In this document: piece by piece, positions 8,295 through 16,085 of the stretch
How the letters are laid out: every line of letters starts with the position of its first letter
Numbering within the stretch: the stretch's first letter is position 1
Source: Alphaproteobacteria bacterium
Lineage (GTDB): Bacteria > Pseudomonadota > Alphaproteobacteria > Geminicoccales > Geminicoccaceae
Direction: 5' to 3'
Assembly: GCA_009908425.1 (NCBI GenBank)
Contig: JAAAPF010000337.1
Span: forward strand, 1 to 34,610
DNA length: 34,610 nucleotides
Translations under genes and position numbers: made by a program
The notes under the pieces: model-generated
Databases searched by the model: none
The model's input: only the letters and a program-made list of their open reading frames with translations
What the model was told of the DNA's origin: nothing

Positions 8295-8549
8295 CGTGCC
8301 TCTTCGCCCTCGACTTGGCGACCGCCCCGCGGTCGCGTTTCCACGGTTGTTGTACGCAAACCTGGGCACCTTTGACACCCCTTCACCCGACGCATCAACG
8401 CCCGGCGGGAAGCCCGGCGCACCCGGGGACCCTTCGACGCCGGCGCGCACGTCCGGCGGCCAGCGTCGCGCCGGCGCCGGCGGCGGGCACTTGACACCGG
8501 GGCCCGGCGCGTCGACCTCGCGGTCAACGCCCTCTTCCGGAGCCCGACC

Positions 8550-9407
8550 TTGCCGGCCATGACCCGTTCCGTGCTCGCCCGCACCGCCCTCGCGCTCGCC
8601 GTCGCCGCCGCCGCGCCCGCCGTGGCCCAGGACGACCCGGTCGTCGCCCGCGTCGACGGCTACGAGATCACAAAAGACGACGTCGAGCGCGAGGTCTCGA
8701 GCCTGCCGCAGCAGTACCAGCAGATGCCGTTCGAGGCGATTTTCGAGGCGTTGCGCGACCGCGCCATCAACACCGCCTTGCTGTCCAACGCCGCGGAGAA
8801 ACGCGACCTCGATGCCGATCCGGCGGTCCGCGAAGCGATCGCCGACGCCGAGCGCCTGATCCTGCGCAACCGCCTGATCGAGACCACGGTCGAGCAGGCG
8901 GTCACCGAGGATGCCCTGCGCGAGGCTTACGCCGCGCGCAAGGAGGATCCCGCCTTCGCCCGCGAGGAGGTCAAGGCCCGGCACATCCTGGTCGACGACC
9001 GCGCCACCGCGGCCGAGATCATCGCCGAACTGGACGGTGGCGCCGACTTCGCCACGCTCGCCGGCGAACGCTCGACCGGGCCCAGTGGCGAAGCGGGCGG
9101 CGATCTCGGCTGGTTCACCCGCGAGGAGATGGTCGGCCCGTTCGCGGAGGCCGCCTTCGCGATGGCGCCGGGCGAGGTCTCCGCCGAGCCGGTGGAGACC
9201 CGCTTCGGCTTCCACGTCATCGCGGTCGAGGATCGGCGCACCGCCACCCCAAGCTTCGAGGACAGCCGTGCCGAACTCGAGCAGGAACTCGGCCGCGAGG
9301 CGGTGACGGCGCTTCTGGACGACTTGCGGGGCGATGCCGCGATCGAGCGCTTCGACATCGACGGTCGGCCCGTCGAGCCGACCGAGCCCGCCGAACCCGC
9401 GAACTGA
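8550..9407 (+). CDS. Periplasmic parvulin-type peptidyl-prolyl isomerase (PpiC/SurA-like)
   Basis: An exported PPIase of 285 codons. It has a signal peptide (to about residue 26, PAVAQ), a SurA/PpiC-type helical N-domain (VARVDGYEITKDDVEREV ... LRDRAINTALLSNAAEKRDLD) and a parvulin domain at about 135-230 (VKARHILV, GGDLGWF, FGFHVIAVED). It assists folding of envelope proteins. Two starts are possible: TTG at 8550 has GGAG 7 bp upstream, whereas ATG at 8559 would have a 16-bp spacing. I use the TTG, with low certainty. It lies 4 bp before argJ and is probably in one operon with argJ and mutT, as in several alphaproteobacteria. Confidence 0.93.
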   Translation: MPAMTRSVLARTALALAVAAAAPAVAQDDPVVARVDGYEITKDDVEREVSSLPQQYQQMPFEAIFEALRDRAINTALLSNAAEKRDLDADPAVREAIADAERLILRNRLIETTVEQAVTEDALREAYAARKEDPAFAREEVKARHILVDDRATAAEIIAELDGGADFATLAGERSTGPSGEAGGDLGWFTREEMVGPFAEAAFAMAPGEVSAEPVETRFGFHVIAVEDRRTATPSFEDSRAELEQELGREAVTALLDDLRGDAAIERFDIDGRPVEPTEPAEPAN

Positions 9408-9411
9408 GCAC

Positions 9412-10647
9412 GTGAGCCCGCAGCCCGTCTCCCCGCTGGCCCCGAGCGGGCCCTTCGAGGCGCCGCCGGTCGCCGGCGTCACCGCCGCGAGTCTGGCGCT
9501 CGGCCTGCGCTACCGCGGCCGCGACGACGTCGCTTTGATCGCGCTGCCGCCGGGCAGCGCGGCCGCCGGGCTGCTCACGCGCTCGGCGACGCCCGGCCAT
9601 CCGGTGCGGTGGTGCCGCCGCATCCTGCCCGCGGGCCGCGCCCGGGGGCTCGTGGTCAACGCCGGCAACGCCAACGTCTTCAACGGCGCGGCCGGCGACG
9701 CCGCGGTGGCGAGCGAGGTCGACGCCGTGGCGCGCGCTCTGGGCTGCGACCGCGAGGAGGTCTTCGTCGCCTCCACCGGCGTCATCGGCGAGCCCCTGGA
9801 CGGCGGCGCCATCGCCGCGGCCGTGCCCGCGCTCGCCGACCGCCTCGCCCCCACCGGCCTCGCCGACGCCGCCCGCGCGATCCTCACCACCGACACCTTT
9901 CCCAAGGCGGCGAGCGCGGTCGCCACCATCGACGGCGTCGAGGTGCGGCTCACCGGCATCGCCAAGGGCTCGGGCATGATCGCGCCCGACATGGCGACGA
10001 TGCTGGCCTTCGTCGCCACCGACGCCGACCTCGATGCCGCGGTGCTGCAGCCGCTCTTGGCCCGCGCGGCCGAGCGCAGCTTTCACTGCATCACGGTCGA
10101 CGGTGACAGCTCGACCTCCGACACCGTCCTCCTGCTGGCCAGCCGGCGCGCCGGTCACGCTCCCGCGCGCGCGGGGGACGACCCCCGCCTCGCCGACTTC
10201 GCCCGCGCGCTCGAAGCGGTCTGCCGCCGGCTCGCCCAGTTCGTCGTGCGCGACGGCGAGGGCGCGCAGAAGCTCGTCGAAATCGCGATCACCGGCGCGG
10301 TCGACGCCGCCAGCGCCCGCCGCGCCGGCCTCGCGGTGGCGAACTCGCCCCTCGTCAAGACCGCCATCGCCGGGGGCGACGCCAACTGGGGCCGGGTGGT
10401 GATGGCGCTCGGCAAGAGCGGCGAGCCCTTGGATCCCGACCGGCTCGCGCTCCGCTTCGGCGACACGCTGATCACGGCCGGCGGCGGGGTGGTCGCGGGC
10501 TACGACGAGGCCGCGGTCGCGGCCCACCTCGCCGGTCGCGACGTACGCCTGCACGCCGATCTCGGCGTCGGTGACGGCCGGGCGTGTGTGTGGACCTGCG
10601 ATCTCACCCACGGTTACATCGACATCAACGCCGACTACCGCTCCTGA
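9412..10647 (+). CDS. argJ: Bifunctional glutamate N-acetyltransferase / ornithine acetyltransferase
   Basis: A 411-residue ArgJ (cytoplasmic), which transfers the acetyl group from N-acetylornithine to glutamate and so recycles acetyl in arginine synthesis; many members also use acetyl-CoA. The autoprocessing site is intact: KGSGMIAPDMATMLAF, with the nucleophile Thr about 196 that becomes the N-terminus of the beta chain. Other signatures are NAGNANVFNG near 83-92, ASTGVIGEPL, and the C-terminal NSPLVKTAIAGGDANWGR. The GTG at 9412 is chosen because it begins 4 bp after the parvulin stop and gives the family length. mutT follows after 8 bp. Confidence 0.97.
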   Translation: MSPQPVSPLAPSGPFEAPPVAGVTAASLALGLRYRGRDDVALIALPPGSAAAGLLTRSATPGHPVRWCRRILPAGRARGLVVNAGNANVFNGAAGDAAVASEVDAVARALGCDREEVFVASTGVIGEPLDGGAIAAAVPALADRLAPTGLADAARAILTTDTFPKAASAVATIDGVEVRLTGIAKGSGMIAPDMATMLAFVATDADLDAAVLQPLLARAAERSFHCITVDGDSSTSDTVLLLASRRAGHAPARAGDDPRLADFARALEAVCRRLAQFVVRDGEGAQKLVEIAITGAVDAASARRAGLAVANSPLVKTAIAGGDANWGRVVMALGKSGEPLDPDRLALRFGDTLITAGGGVVAGYDEAAVAAHLAGRDVRLHADLGVGDGRACVWTCDLTHGYIDINADYRS

Positions 10648-10655
10648 GCGCGCCC

Positions 10656-11072
10656 ATGCCGCACCCGCCGTCGCCGCGGCTCGTCCTCGTCGTCGCCTGC
10701 GCGCTGGTCGATCGCGACGGCCGCGTGCTCGTCGCCCAGCGCCCGCAAGGCAAGGCGATGGCCGGACTTTGGGAGTTTCCGGGCGGCAAGCTGCACGACG
10801 GCGAGACCCCCGAACGCGGCCTCATCCGCGAGCTCCGCGAGGAGCTGGGGATCGACACCGAGACCAGCTGCCTGGCCCCCCTCACCTTCGCCAGCCACGC
10901 CTATGCGGACTTCCATTTGCTAATGCCGCTCTACGTCTGCCGGGTCTGGCGCGGCACGCCCGCGGCCCGCGAGGCGCAGGCGCTGAAATGGGTGCGGCCG
11001 GCGAAGCTGCGCGACCTCGCCATGCCCGCGGCCGACGCGCCGCTGATCGCGCCGCTGACGGAGCTGTTGTAG
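10656..11072 (+). CDS. mutT: MutT-type Nudix hydrolase (8-oxo-dGTP diphosphatase)
   Basis: A 138-residue Nudix protein. The box GX5EX7REUXEEXGU is complete: GGKLHDGE at about 41-48 and RELREELGI at about 56-64. RPQGKAMAGLWEFPGG before it is the MutT-specific lead-in. It removes oxidised dGTP from the nucleotide pool. The ATG at 10656 is 8 bp behind argJ, the usual alphaproteobacterial argJ-mutT pairing. The stop is 11 bp from the stop of the convergent membrane-protein gene. Confidence 0.95.
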   Translation: MPHPPSPRLVLVVACALVDRDGRVLVAQRPQGKAMAGLWEFPGGKLHDGETPERGLIRELREELGIDTETSCLAPLTFASHAYADFHLLMPLYVCRVWRGTPAAREAQALKWVRPAKLRDLAMPAADAPLIAPLTELL

Positions 11073-11083
11073 GATCGCCCCCT

Positions 11084-12976
11084 TCACGGCACCGCGGCGC
11101 CGGTGGCCCGCAGCGCCTGGTCGCGATGCCCTCGAATGGTCGCCATGACGGCCGGCGACAGTCCGCTGATCGCGCCGTAGCGGAGTGCCTGCTCGAAGCG
11201 GGTGACCGCGCGATCGATCTCGTTCGGGTCCACCCGGCCGTCGACGACCGCCCGCGCCAGCAACAGGCTGCCCTCGCTGTCGAGGGCGGTGGCGTGCTGG
11301 CCGATGGGGTGAACCGTCGTCAAGGGAACGATCGTCGGCGGCGAGGCGACGCCGCCCGCGGCGCGGCTCGCGCCGTCGTCGCCGAACACCACGATTTGCT
11401 GGATGAAGCAACCGCCCTCGTCGAAATCCTCCGCGTCCACCTCCTCGAGGAGAGCCTCGATCTGCGCGCTGGCGCGCTCGAGCACCAGGCTCCGGTCGGG
11501 GAAGTCGCGGCCGGTCATGATCTCGCGGGCGGTCTCGTAGACGATGTGGTTGCGGGCCCGCGCGATTTGATGGGTGAAGTAGCCGTAGGCGAGCCGGGCG
11601 TCGCACCGGGCCGCGTCCGCGCCGCACCCCTTCGGCAGCGGGTCCGCGCCCGGGCGGTCGACGAGCCGGCTGGTCAACTGCGCGGGGGTGAGCGCGACCG
11701 GCTCGGACGACAGCGCGGCGCATCCCTCCAGCAAGTCCGGCCGGGCGCGAAGGAGGCCCCGGCGCCGCGCCTCGAGCTGCTCGACGCCGCGGCTCCAGTC
11801 GTCGAGGTAGCGACGGGGATCGCCGCCGCTGTCGGCGACCCAGCGTTCGGCGAAACCCCGCGCGTGCTGCAGACCCGGATAGTCGACTTGGGCGGCCGGG
11901 TCGCCGCGCGGCGCCACCTGCTCCAAGTGCCGGATCATGGTGAGCGCGGCACCGGGATTGCCCGCCCACAGGAAGAACATGGTGGCGGCGTGCACGACGC
12001 TCGGCCGCCCCATGATCTCCACGATGTCGTCGGCGAAGTCCTCATGGCTGGCGGGGTCGAAGCGGGCGCAGGGGTGGGGCGAGGGCTGGGCGTCCTCCCG
12101 GTCGGCGTCGGGGATGCCGAGCGCCGCCAGCTGCCGTTCACGCCGAACGTCCAGTTCGCCCGACGCGTAACGCAGCGATGCCATGATGCCCTCGCGTCGG
12201 ACCTCCGCAGGGGTATCCGTCCGGGCGGCGATGACGACGGCCCGCGCCAGGCCCCGGCCCATGACGTGGAGACTGTCGACCAGAAGTTGGCGAACGCCGT
12301 AGAGCCGATCCACTTCGTAGACGCAGCGGGCCACCGGCTGCAGCACCTCGACGACGAACGCCAGCGCGGTCTCGGCGATGCGCTCCTCCGCCGCCCGATC
12401 CGCGCGGTTGTGGAGGTAGATCAGCTCGTTACGGGCGAGATCGAGCGGCGCCCCGAGCCCGGTGCGACCGACCCGGAAGAAGCCCTGCGGCTCGCTTTCC
12501 AGCTGGAGCCGCAGCTGGGTCTCGTTGCGAACGAACTGGGCTTCGAGGAACGGTGTCTTGACCGAGCGCAGGAAGCCCAGGTCCAAGCGGCCGTGCGGTG
12601 CGATCAGCGCGACCAGCGGCAGCGCCACGAGCGCCAGCGCCACCATCGCCGACGGCCGGGTCCACCACGGCGCCGCCGCCCCACCCTCGCCGCTCGAGGT
12701 CGAGCCGAAGCGGGTGGCCAGCGTGTCCGCCAGGGGGAGCAACCAGACCAGGGCGCCGAAGAGGCTGCCCAGCAGCAGTTGGAAGTTGCGCGCGCTCTCG
12801 AGGAAGTCGGCGTCGACGACGCGCCAAACCAACAGACCGTAGAGGCCGGCGGCGACCACCGCCGCGGCGATCGCCGCCGACCGGGGTGGACCGGCCTTGC
12901 GCCGTCGGCCGATCGGCAGCGCGCCGGCGGCGACGACGGCGTAGGCGAGCAGAGCGGCGACGAGAAACACGAACAC
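11084..12976 (-). CDS. Large membrane protein of unknown function (630 residues)
   Basis: A 630-residue protein that I do not recognise. The N-terminus has four hydrophobic segments (about 1-20, 33-50, 66-84 and 110-128). The remaining 500 residues are soluble, largely helical, and end with a region rich in short helices (LERASAQIEALLEEVDAEDFDEGG, then PNEIDRAVTRFEQALRYG), loosely TPR-like. A Cys pair (GCGADAARCDARLAYG, about 455-470) may form a disulfide. The GTG start at 12976 has GGAGG 8 bp upstream, which is why it is chosen. It is transcribed alone, convergent with mutT. Fold and function are open; a signalling or envelope role is possible. Confidence 0.75.
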   Translation of the reverse strand: MFVFLVAALLAYAVVAAGALPIGRRRKAGPPRSAAIAAAVVAAGLYGLLVWRVVDADFLESARNFQLLLGSLFGALVWLLPLADTLATRFGSTSSGEGGAAAPWWTRPSAMVALALVALPLVALIAPHGRLDLGFLRSVKTPFLEAQFVRNETQLRLQLESEPQGFFRVGRTGLGAPLDLARNELIYLHNRADRAAEERIAETALAFVVEVLQPVARCVYEVDRLYGVRQLLVDSLHVMGRGLARAVVIAARTDTPAEVRREGIMASLRYASGELDVRRERQLAALGIPDADREDAQPSPHPCARFDPASHEDFADDIVEIMGRPSVVHAATMFFLWAGNPGAALTMIRHLEQVAPRGDPAAQVDYPGLQHARGFAERWVADSGGDPRRYLDDWSRGVEQLEARRRGLLRARPDLLEGCAALSSEPVALTPAQLTSRLVDRPGADPLPKGCGADAARCDARLAYGYFTHQIARARNHIVYETAREIMTGRDFPDRSLVLERASAQIEALLEEVDAEDFDEGGCFIQQIVVFGDDGASRAAGGVASPPTIVPLTTVHPIGQHATALDSEGSLLLARAVVDGRVDPNEIDRAVTRFEQALRYGAISGLSPAVMATIRGHRDQALRATGAAVP

Positions 12977-13415
12977 CGTGACGTCCTCCGCGCGTGCCGG
13001 CCGCGGTGTCCCCGAGCGATGATCTCGACCGGCCGCAGCTCGGCTTCACGCTACCCCGTCGTCGCCGCGACCGCGGTGATCTTCTTCACCCCCCGCGCTC
13101 GCAGCGTGAAACGCGAGCGGCGCCGCGGGAGGAACGGCGCGGATCGTCGCGGCGCAGGCGCTCGCGCCCGCTCCGGAACCGTGCCCGGAGGGTCGCGGCG
13201 CGAGCGAACGTCGCCGGCGCCGTGGTTGCAACGTTTCCCCAGAGGGCGGGTCGCCAGCCGGTGCCCAGTGCGGCACCGACCCCGCCGAGCCCTGGTCTCG
13301 GTTCGGGCCCGGGCGCGGTGCCGCGGCGACGGCCGGCGCCGGCGGCGGGTGGCGTTCGGTGCTGCACCCGCCGCCGGCGGCCGCCGGGGCGGCGGCCGTG
13401 GCGTGACCGCGGCGT
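12977..13415. other. Intergenic region, nothing recognised
   Basis: About 440 bp between the unknown membrane-protein gene and the hemA stop. It is extremely GC-rich, with several Arg/Pro/Ala-rich open frames on both strands that lack ribosome sites and look like composition artefacts. I see no RNA gene or mobile element. The right end may hold the 3' region of hemA and the left end the promoter of the membrane-protein gene, but no convincing promoter elements were found. Confidence 0.5.
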
Positions 13416-14660
13416 TCAGGACGCGGCGGCGAGAACCTCGGCGTCGACCGGGTTGCGGTCGTCGAGGCGGAGTTCGTGCCAGACGTCGACGAGCGCGCGG
13501 GCGAGGTGCTCGACCAGCCCGTCCTCGTGCAGCGGCGTCGGCGTGATGCGCAACCGCTCGGTGCCCTTCGGCACCGTCGGGTAGTTGATCGGCTGGATGT
13601 AGATGCCGTGCTTTTCCAACAGCAGGTCGGTGGCCTGCTTGCAGCGCACGGGGTCGCCGACCCACACCGGCACGATGTGCGAGGGGCTGTCCATCACCGG
13701 CAGCCCGACCGCGCGCAGCCGGCGCTTGACGGCCGCGGCCCGCTCCTGGTGGCGCCTGCGCTCGGCGGTCGAGGTCTTGAGATGGCGCACGCTGGCGGTG
13801 GCGGCACCGACCACGGCCGGGGCCAGCGAGGTGGTGAAGATGAAGCCGGGGGCGGCCGAGCGCACGGCGTCGACCACCGCGGCCGAGGCCGCGATGTAGC
13901 CGCCCATGCAGCCATAGGCCTTGGCGAGCGTGCCCTGCAGGATGGTGATCCGATCCATCAGCCCCAGCGCCTCGGCGACGCCGCCGCCGCGCGGGCCGTA
14001 CATGCCGACCGCGTGGACCTCGTCGAGATAGGTCATCGCGTTGTACTTGTCGGCGAGGTCGCAGATCGCCTCGATCTCGCCGAAATCGCCATCCATCGAG
14101 TAGACGCTCTCGAACGCGATCAGCTTGGCGCGATCGTGCGGCAGGCTCGCCAGCAACTCCTCGAGGTGGGCGAGGTCGTTGTGGCGAAAGATCATCTTGG
14201 GGCAGCGGCTGCCGCGCACGCCGGCGATCATCGAGGCGTGGTTCATCTCGTCGGAAAGGATGACGCAGTCGGGCAGCAGCTGCGCCACCGTCGAGATCGT
14301 CGCCTCGTTCGAGACGTAGCCCGAGGTGAAGACCAGCGCCGACTCCTTACCGTGCAGATCGGCGAGTTCCTGCTCCAGCAGGACGTGAAGATGGGTCGTC
14401 CCGGAGATGTTGCGGGTGCCGCCGGCCCCGGTGCCGAGGCGCTCGACGGCGGCGCAGGCGGCGCCGCGGGTGGCCTGGTGTTGGCCCATCCCGAGATAGT
14501 CGTTGGAGCACCACACCACCACCTCGCCCGGCCCCACCGGCCCGTGATTGTAGGCGTAGGGGAAGCGTCCGGCCTGGCGCTCGAGATCGGCGAAGACGCG
14601 GTAACGCCCCTCGTGGCGAACCTTGGCCACCGCCTCCTCGAAAATGCCCTCGTAACGCAT
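13416..14660 (-). CDS. hemA: 5-aminolevulinate synthase
   Basis: A 414-residue PLP enzyme that condenses glycine and succinyl-CoA to 5-aminolevulinate, the first step of haem and bacteriochlorophyll synthesis in alphaproteobacteria (Shemin pathway). Clear signatures are [10 protein letters not shown] (50-59), [17 protein letters not shown] (76-92), the cofactor Asp in YLDEVHAVG (about 211-219) and the Schiff-base Lys about 247 in [13 protein letters not shown]. Length and motifs match the family. The ATG at 14660 has GGGAGAG about 6 bp upstream. The upstream region carries a TGT-N12-ACA site and a spaced TGACA pair (separate entries), suggesting control with the photosynthesis genes. Confidence 0.97.
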   Translation of the reverse strand: MRYEGIFEEAVAKVRHEGRYRVFADLERQAGRFPYAYNHGPVGPGEVVVWCSNDYLGMGQHQATRGAACAAVERLGTGAGGTRNISGTTHLHVLLEQELADLHGKESALVFTSGYVSNEATISTVAQLLPDCVILSDEMNHASMIAGVRGSRCPKMIFRHNDLAHLEELLASLPHDRAKLIAFESVYSMDGDFGEIEAICDLADKYNAMTYLDEVHAVGMYGPRGGGVAEALGLMDRITILQGTLAKAYGCMGGYIAASAAVVDAVRSAAPGFIFTTSLAPAVVGAATASVRHLKTSTAERRRHQERAAAVKRRLRAVGLPVMDSPSHIVPVWVGDPVRCKQATDLLLEKHGIYIQPINYPTVPKGTERLRITPTPLHEDGLVEHLARALVDVWHELRLDDRNPVDAEVLAAAS

Positions 14661-14773
14661 GACGGTCTCTCCCTCGCCCCGCGACCGCGGCCGTGTCGGC
14701 TCCACCATTCGATCGCTCCGCGCCCGACACGACGGCAGGTTCCAGTGCCCCTACCCTTAGTGGCGCAACCAAG

Positions 14774-14791
14774 TGTCAGGCAACCTAGACA
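14774..14791. promoter_or_regulatory. PpsR/CrtJ-like operator upstream of hemA
   Basis: TGTCAGGCAACCTAGACA matches TGT-N12-ACA, the consensus of the aerobic photosynthesis repressor PpsR/CrtJ, with extended half-sites TGTCA and AGACA. It lies about 113 bp before the hemA ATG. Confidence 0.55.
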
Positions 14792-14818
14792 TCCGATCCA
14801 TCGCCTTCGACCTACGGG

Positions 14819-14836
14819 TGACATGATGGCATGACA
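14819..14836. promoter_or_regulatory. Paired TGACA direct repeat upstream of hemA
   Basis: TGACATGATGGCATGACA carries two TGACA half-sites 13 bp apart in the same orientation. The same element with the same spacing (TGACATG-N6-TGACA) occurs in front of pucB at 23586-23603. Confidence 0.4.
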
Positions 14837-15136
14837 CGCCGCCATCACTCCGCCGCCGCGGCGGACGGCCTGCGTCCTCGTTCGCACGTAGGCGTCCCAC
14901 TCGGCGACGTCGAGGTACCCACACCCGCCGACGCCTTGCGCCAACTCGACACGACGCCGCAGCGCGCCGGGCGAAGCCATGGAGACCGGCCCTCGAACCG
15001 CTAACCCGTCGCCATCGCCCCGACGCGGCGCCGAGCCCGTCGTCGATCATGTACGGCGACACGATTGAAAAGTCTATTCCGGCCCCATCGGTGCGCGTTC
15101 GTCCGCGTCATCGCCGATTTGTCAAATTGATGGCAT

Positions 15137-15161
15137 AAATTCAGGTGCTTGTTCTGAATTT
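15137..15161. promoter_or_regulatory. AT-rich inverted repeat, possible operator of the downstream Crp/Fnr gene
   Basis: AAATTCAG (15137-15144) and CTGAATTT (15154-15161) are perfect 8-bp inverted arms around 9 bases. The repeat lies in the only AT-rich patch of the region, about 140 bp before the Crp/Fnr ATG, and overlaps the candidate -35 TTGTTC. It does not match the FNR consensus TTGAT-N4-ATCAA. Confidence 0.4.
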
Positions 15162-15296
15162 GCGTGCTTCAATATCGTTCAAATGACAACGGCCGGTGGG
15201 TGCACGGTGGGGTCGACGGATCGTCACCGGATCGTGCCCCGTGGTTCCTCCTCGCCCACGTCCCCGAGCCGTCTTCTCACGCGGGAGTGATGTCCG

Positions 15297-16049
15297 ATGG
15301 AGATCGGAGCGGCGCCGACCGTCGAGCCGCGTTACCGAGCCGTCGCGTTGGCGGCGCAATGCGCCGTGCTGCTCGAGCGCGGATGGCTGGCCGAACAGCC
15401 GCGTCGGCTGCAGGAGGAGGTGCTCGCGCGCGGTCGGATCCGGCGTTACGGGCGCGGCGACGTGGTCTTTCGGCGCGGCGATCCGGCCGGTGGGCTCTAC
15501 GGCGTCGTCGACGGCTCGGTCCTCCACCGCTTTCCGACCGCGGACCACGACAGTTACGTCGCCGACGGCGGCAGCGCGGGATCCTGGTTCGGCGAGCCCT
15601 CGTTGTCGGGGCGCCGACCCCGAACGGTGACCGTGGTGTCCAAAGCCACCACGGTGCTGCTGCACCTGTCGCTCGGCAGTTTCGACGACCTGGTCGCCCG
15701 CGAGCCGGCACACTGGCGCAGCTTCGCCGCCTTGGCGTGCCGCCATCACGAGCACTTGCTGCGGTTGCTCGCCGAGCGGCGGCCGGCGCCGCCGCGGCGG
15801 CGGCTGGCGGCACGCCTGTTGGGCCTGTTGGACGAGCCCGTGTCTGCCCGCGCCGGCGGCGGGCGCAAACTGACGCTGACCCAGTCGGAACTGGCCGACA
15901 TGACCGGCGTGTCGCGGCACACGGTCAACCGCGTGCTGTCCGAGTTCGCCGCCGAAGGCGTGCTCGCCGCCGCCTACGGTCGCATCGTCGTGCACGAGTT
16001 GGACGCCCTCGCCGCGATCGCGCGCGAAGCCGACGCCGAAGCGTCGTGA
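15297..16049 (+). CDS. Crp/Fnr-family transcriptional regulator (paralog 1)
   Basis: A 250-residue regulator with an N-terminal cyclic-nucleotide-type beta-roll (about 35-130: RRYGRGDVVFRRGDPAGGLYGVVDGSV), a dimerisation helix and a C-terminal HTH_Crp domain (LTLTQSELADMTGVSRHTVNRVLSEFAAEGVL, about 187-218). There is no N-terminal cysteine cluster, so it is not an oxygen-sensing FNR; the effector is unknown. The start CAVLLERGWLAEQP is nearly identical to that of the regulator at 32761, and the QP-containing motif recurs in the one at 20660. The ATG follows GGGAG. It is convergent with the octaheme cytochrome gene, 36 bp apart. Confidence 0.93.
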   Translation: MEIGAAPTVEPRYRAVALAAQCAVLLERGWLAEQPRRLQEEVLARGRIRRYGRGDVVFRRGDPAGGLYGVVDGSVLHRFPTADHDSYVADGGSAGSWFGEPSLSGRRPRTVTVVSKATTVLLHLSLGSFDDLVAREPAHWRSFAALACRHHEHLLRLLAERRPAPPRRRLAARLLGLLDEPVSARAGGGRKLTLTQSELADMTGVSRHTVNRVLSEFAAEGVLAAAYGRIVVHELDALAAIAREADAEAS

Positions 16050-16085
16050 CCTGGCGACGTCGCCGCCGGCCGCCGAAGCGCGGGC

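Larger units (their letters stand above)
14661..15296. other. Divergent regulatory region between hemA and a Crp/Fnr gene
   Basis: About 640 bp without a gene. The hemA side (14770-14840) holds PpsR/CrtJ-like elements. The middle (14840-15060) shows nothing recognisable. The side near the Crp/Fnr gene (15060-15190) is an AT-rich island in otherwise GC-rich DNA; it contains an 8-bp inverted repeat and a weak promoter-like pair TTGTTC (15149-15154) / TATCGT (15173-15178) with 18-bp spacing. Confidence 0.5.

Noticed and set aside
8491-8519. TTGACA before the parvulin gene as a promoter
   Set aside because: The -35 is perfect, but no acceptable -10 is seen at 16-18 bp, so I did not list it.
12977-13415. 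Several short open frames
   Set aside because: Arg/Pro/Ala-rich, overlapping each other on both strands, without ribosome sites or similarity to known proteins.
15120-15140. FNR box around TTGATGGCATAAAT
   Set aside because: Only one half-site matches TTGAT-N4-ATCAA; the other half does not.
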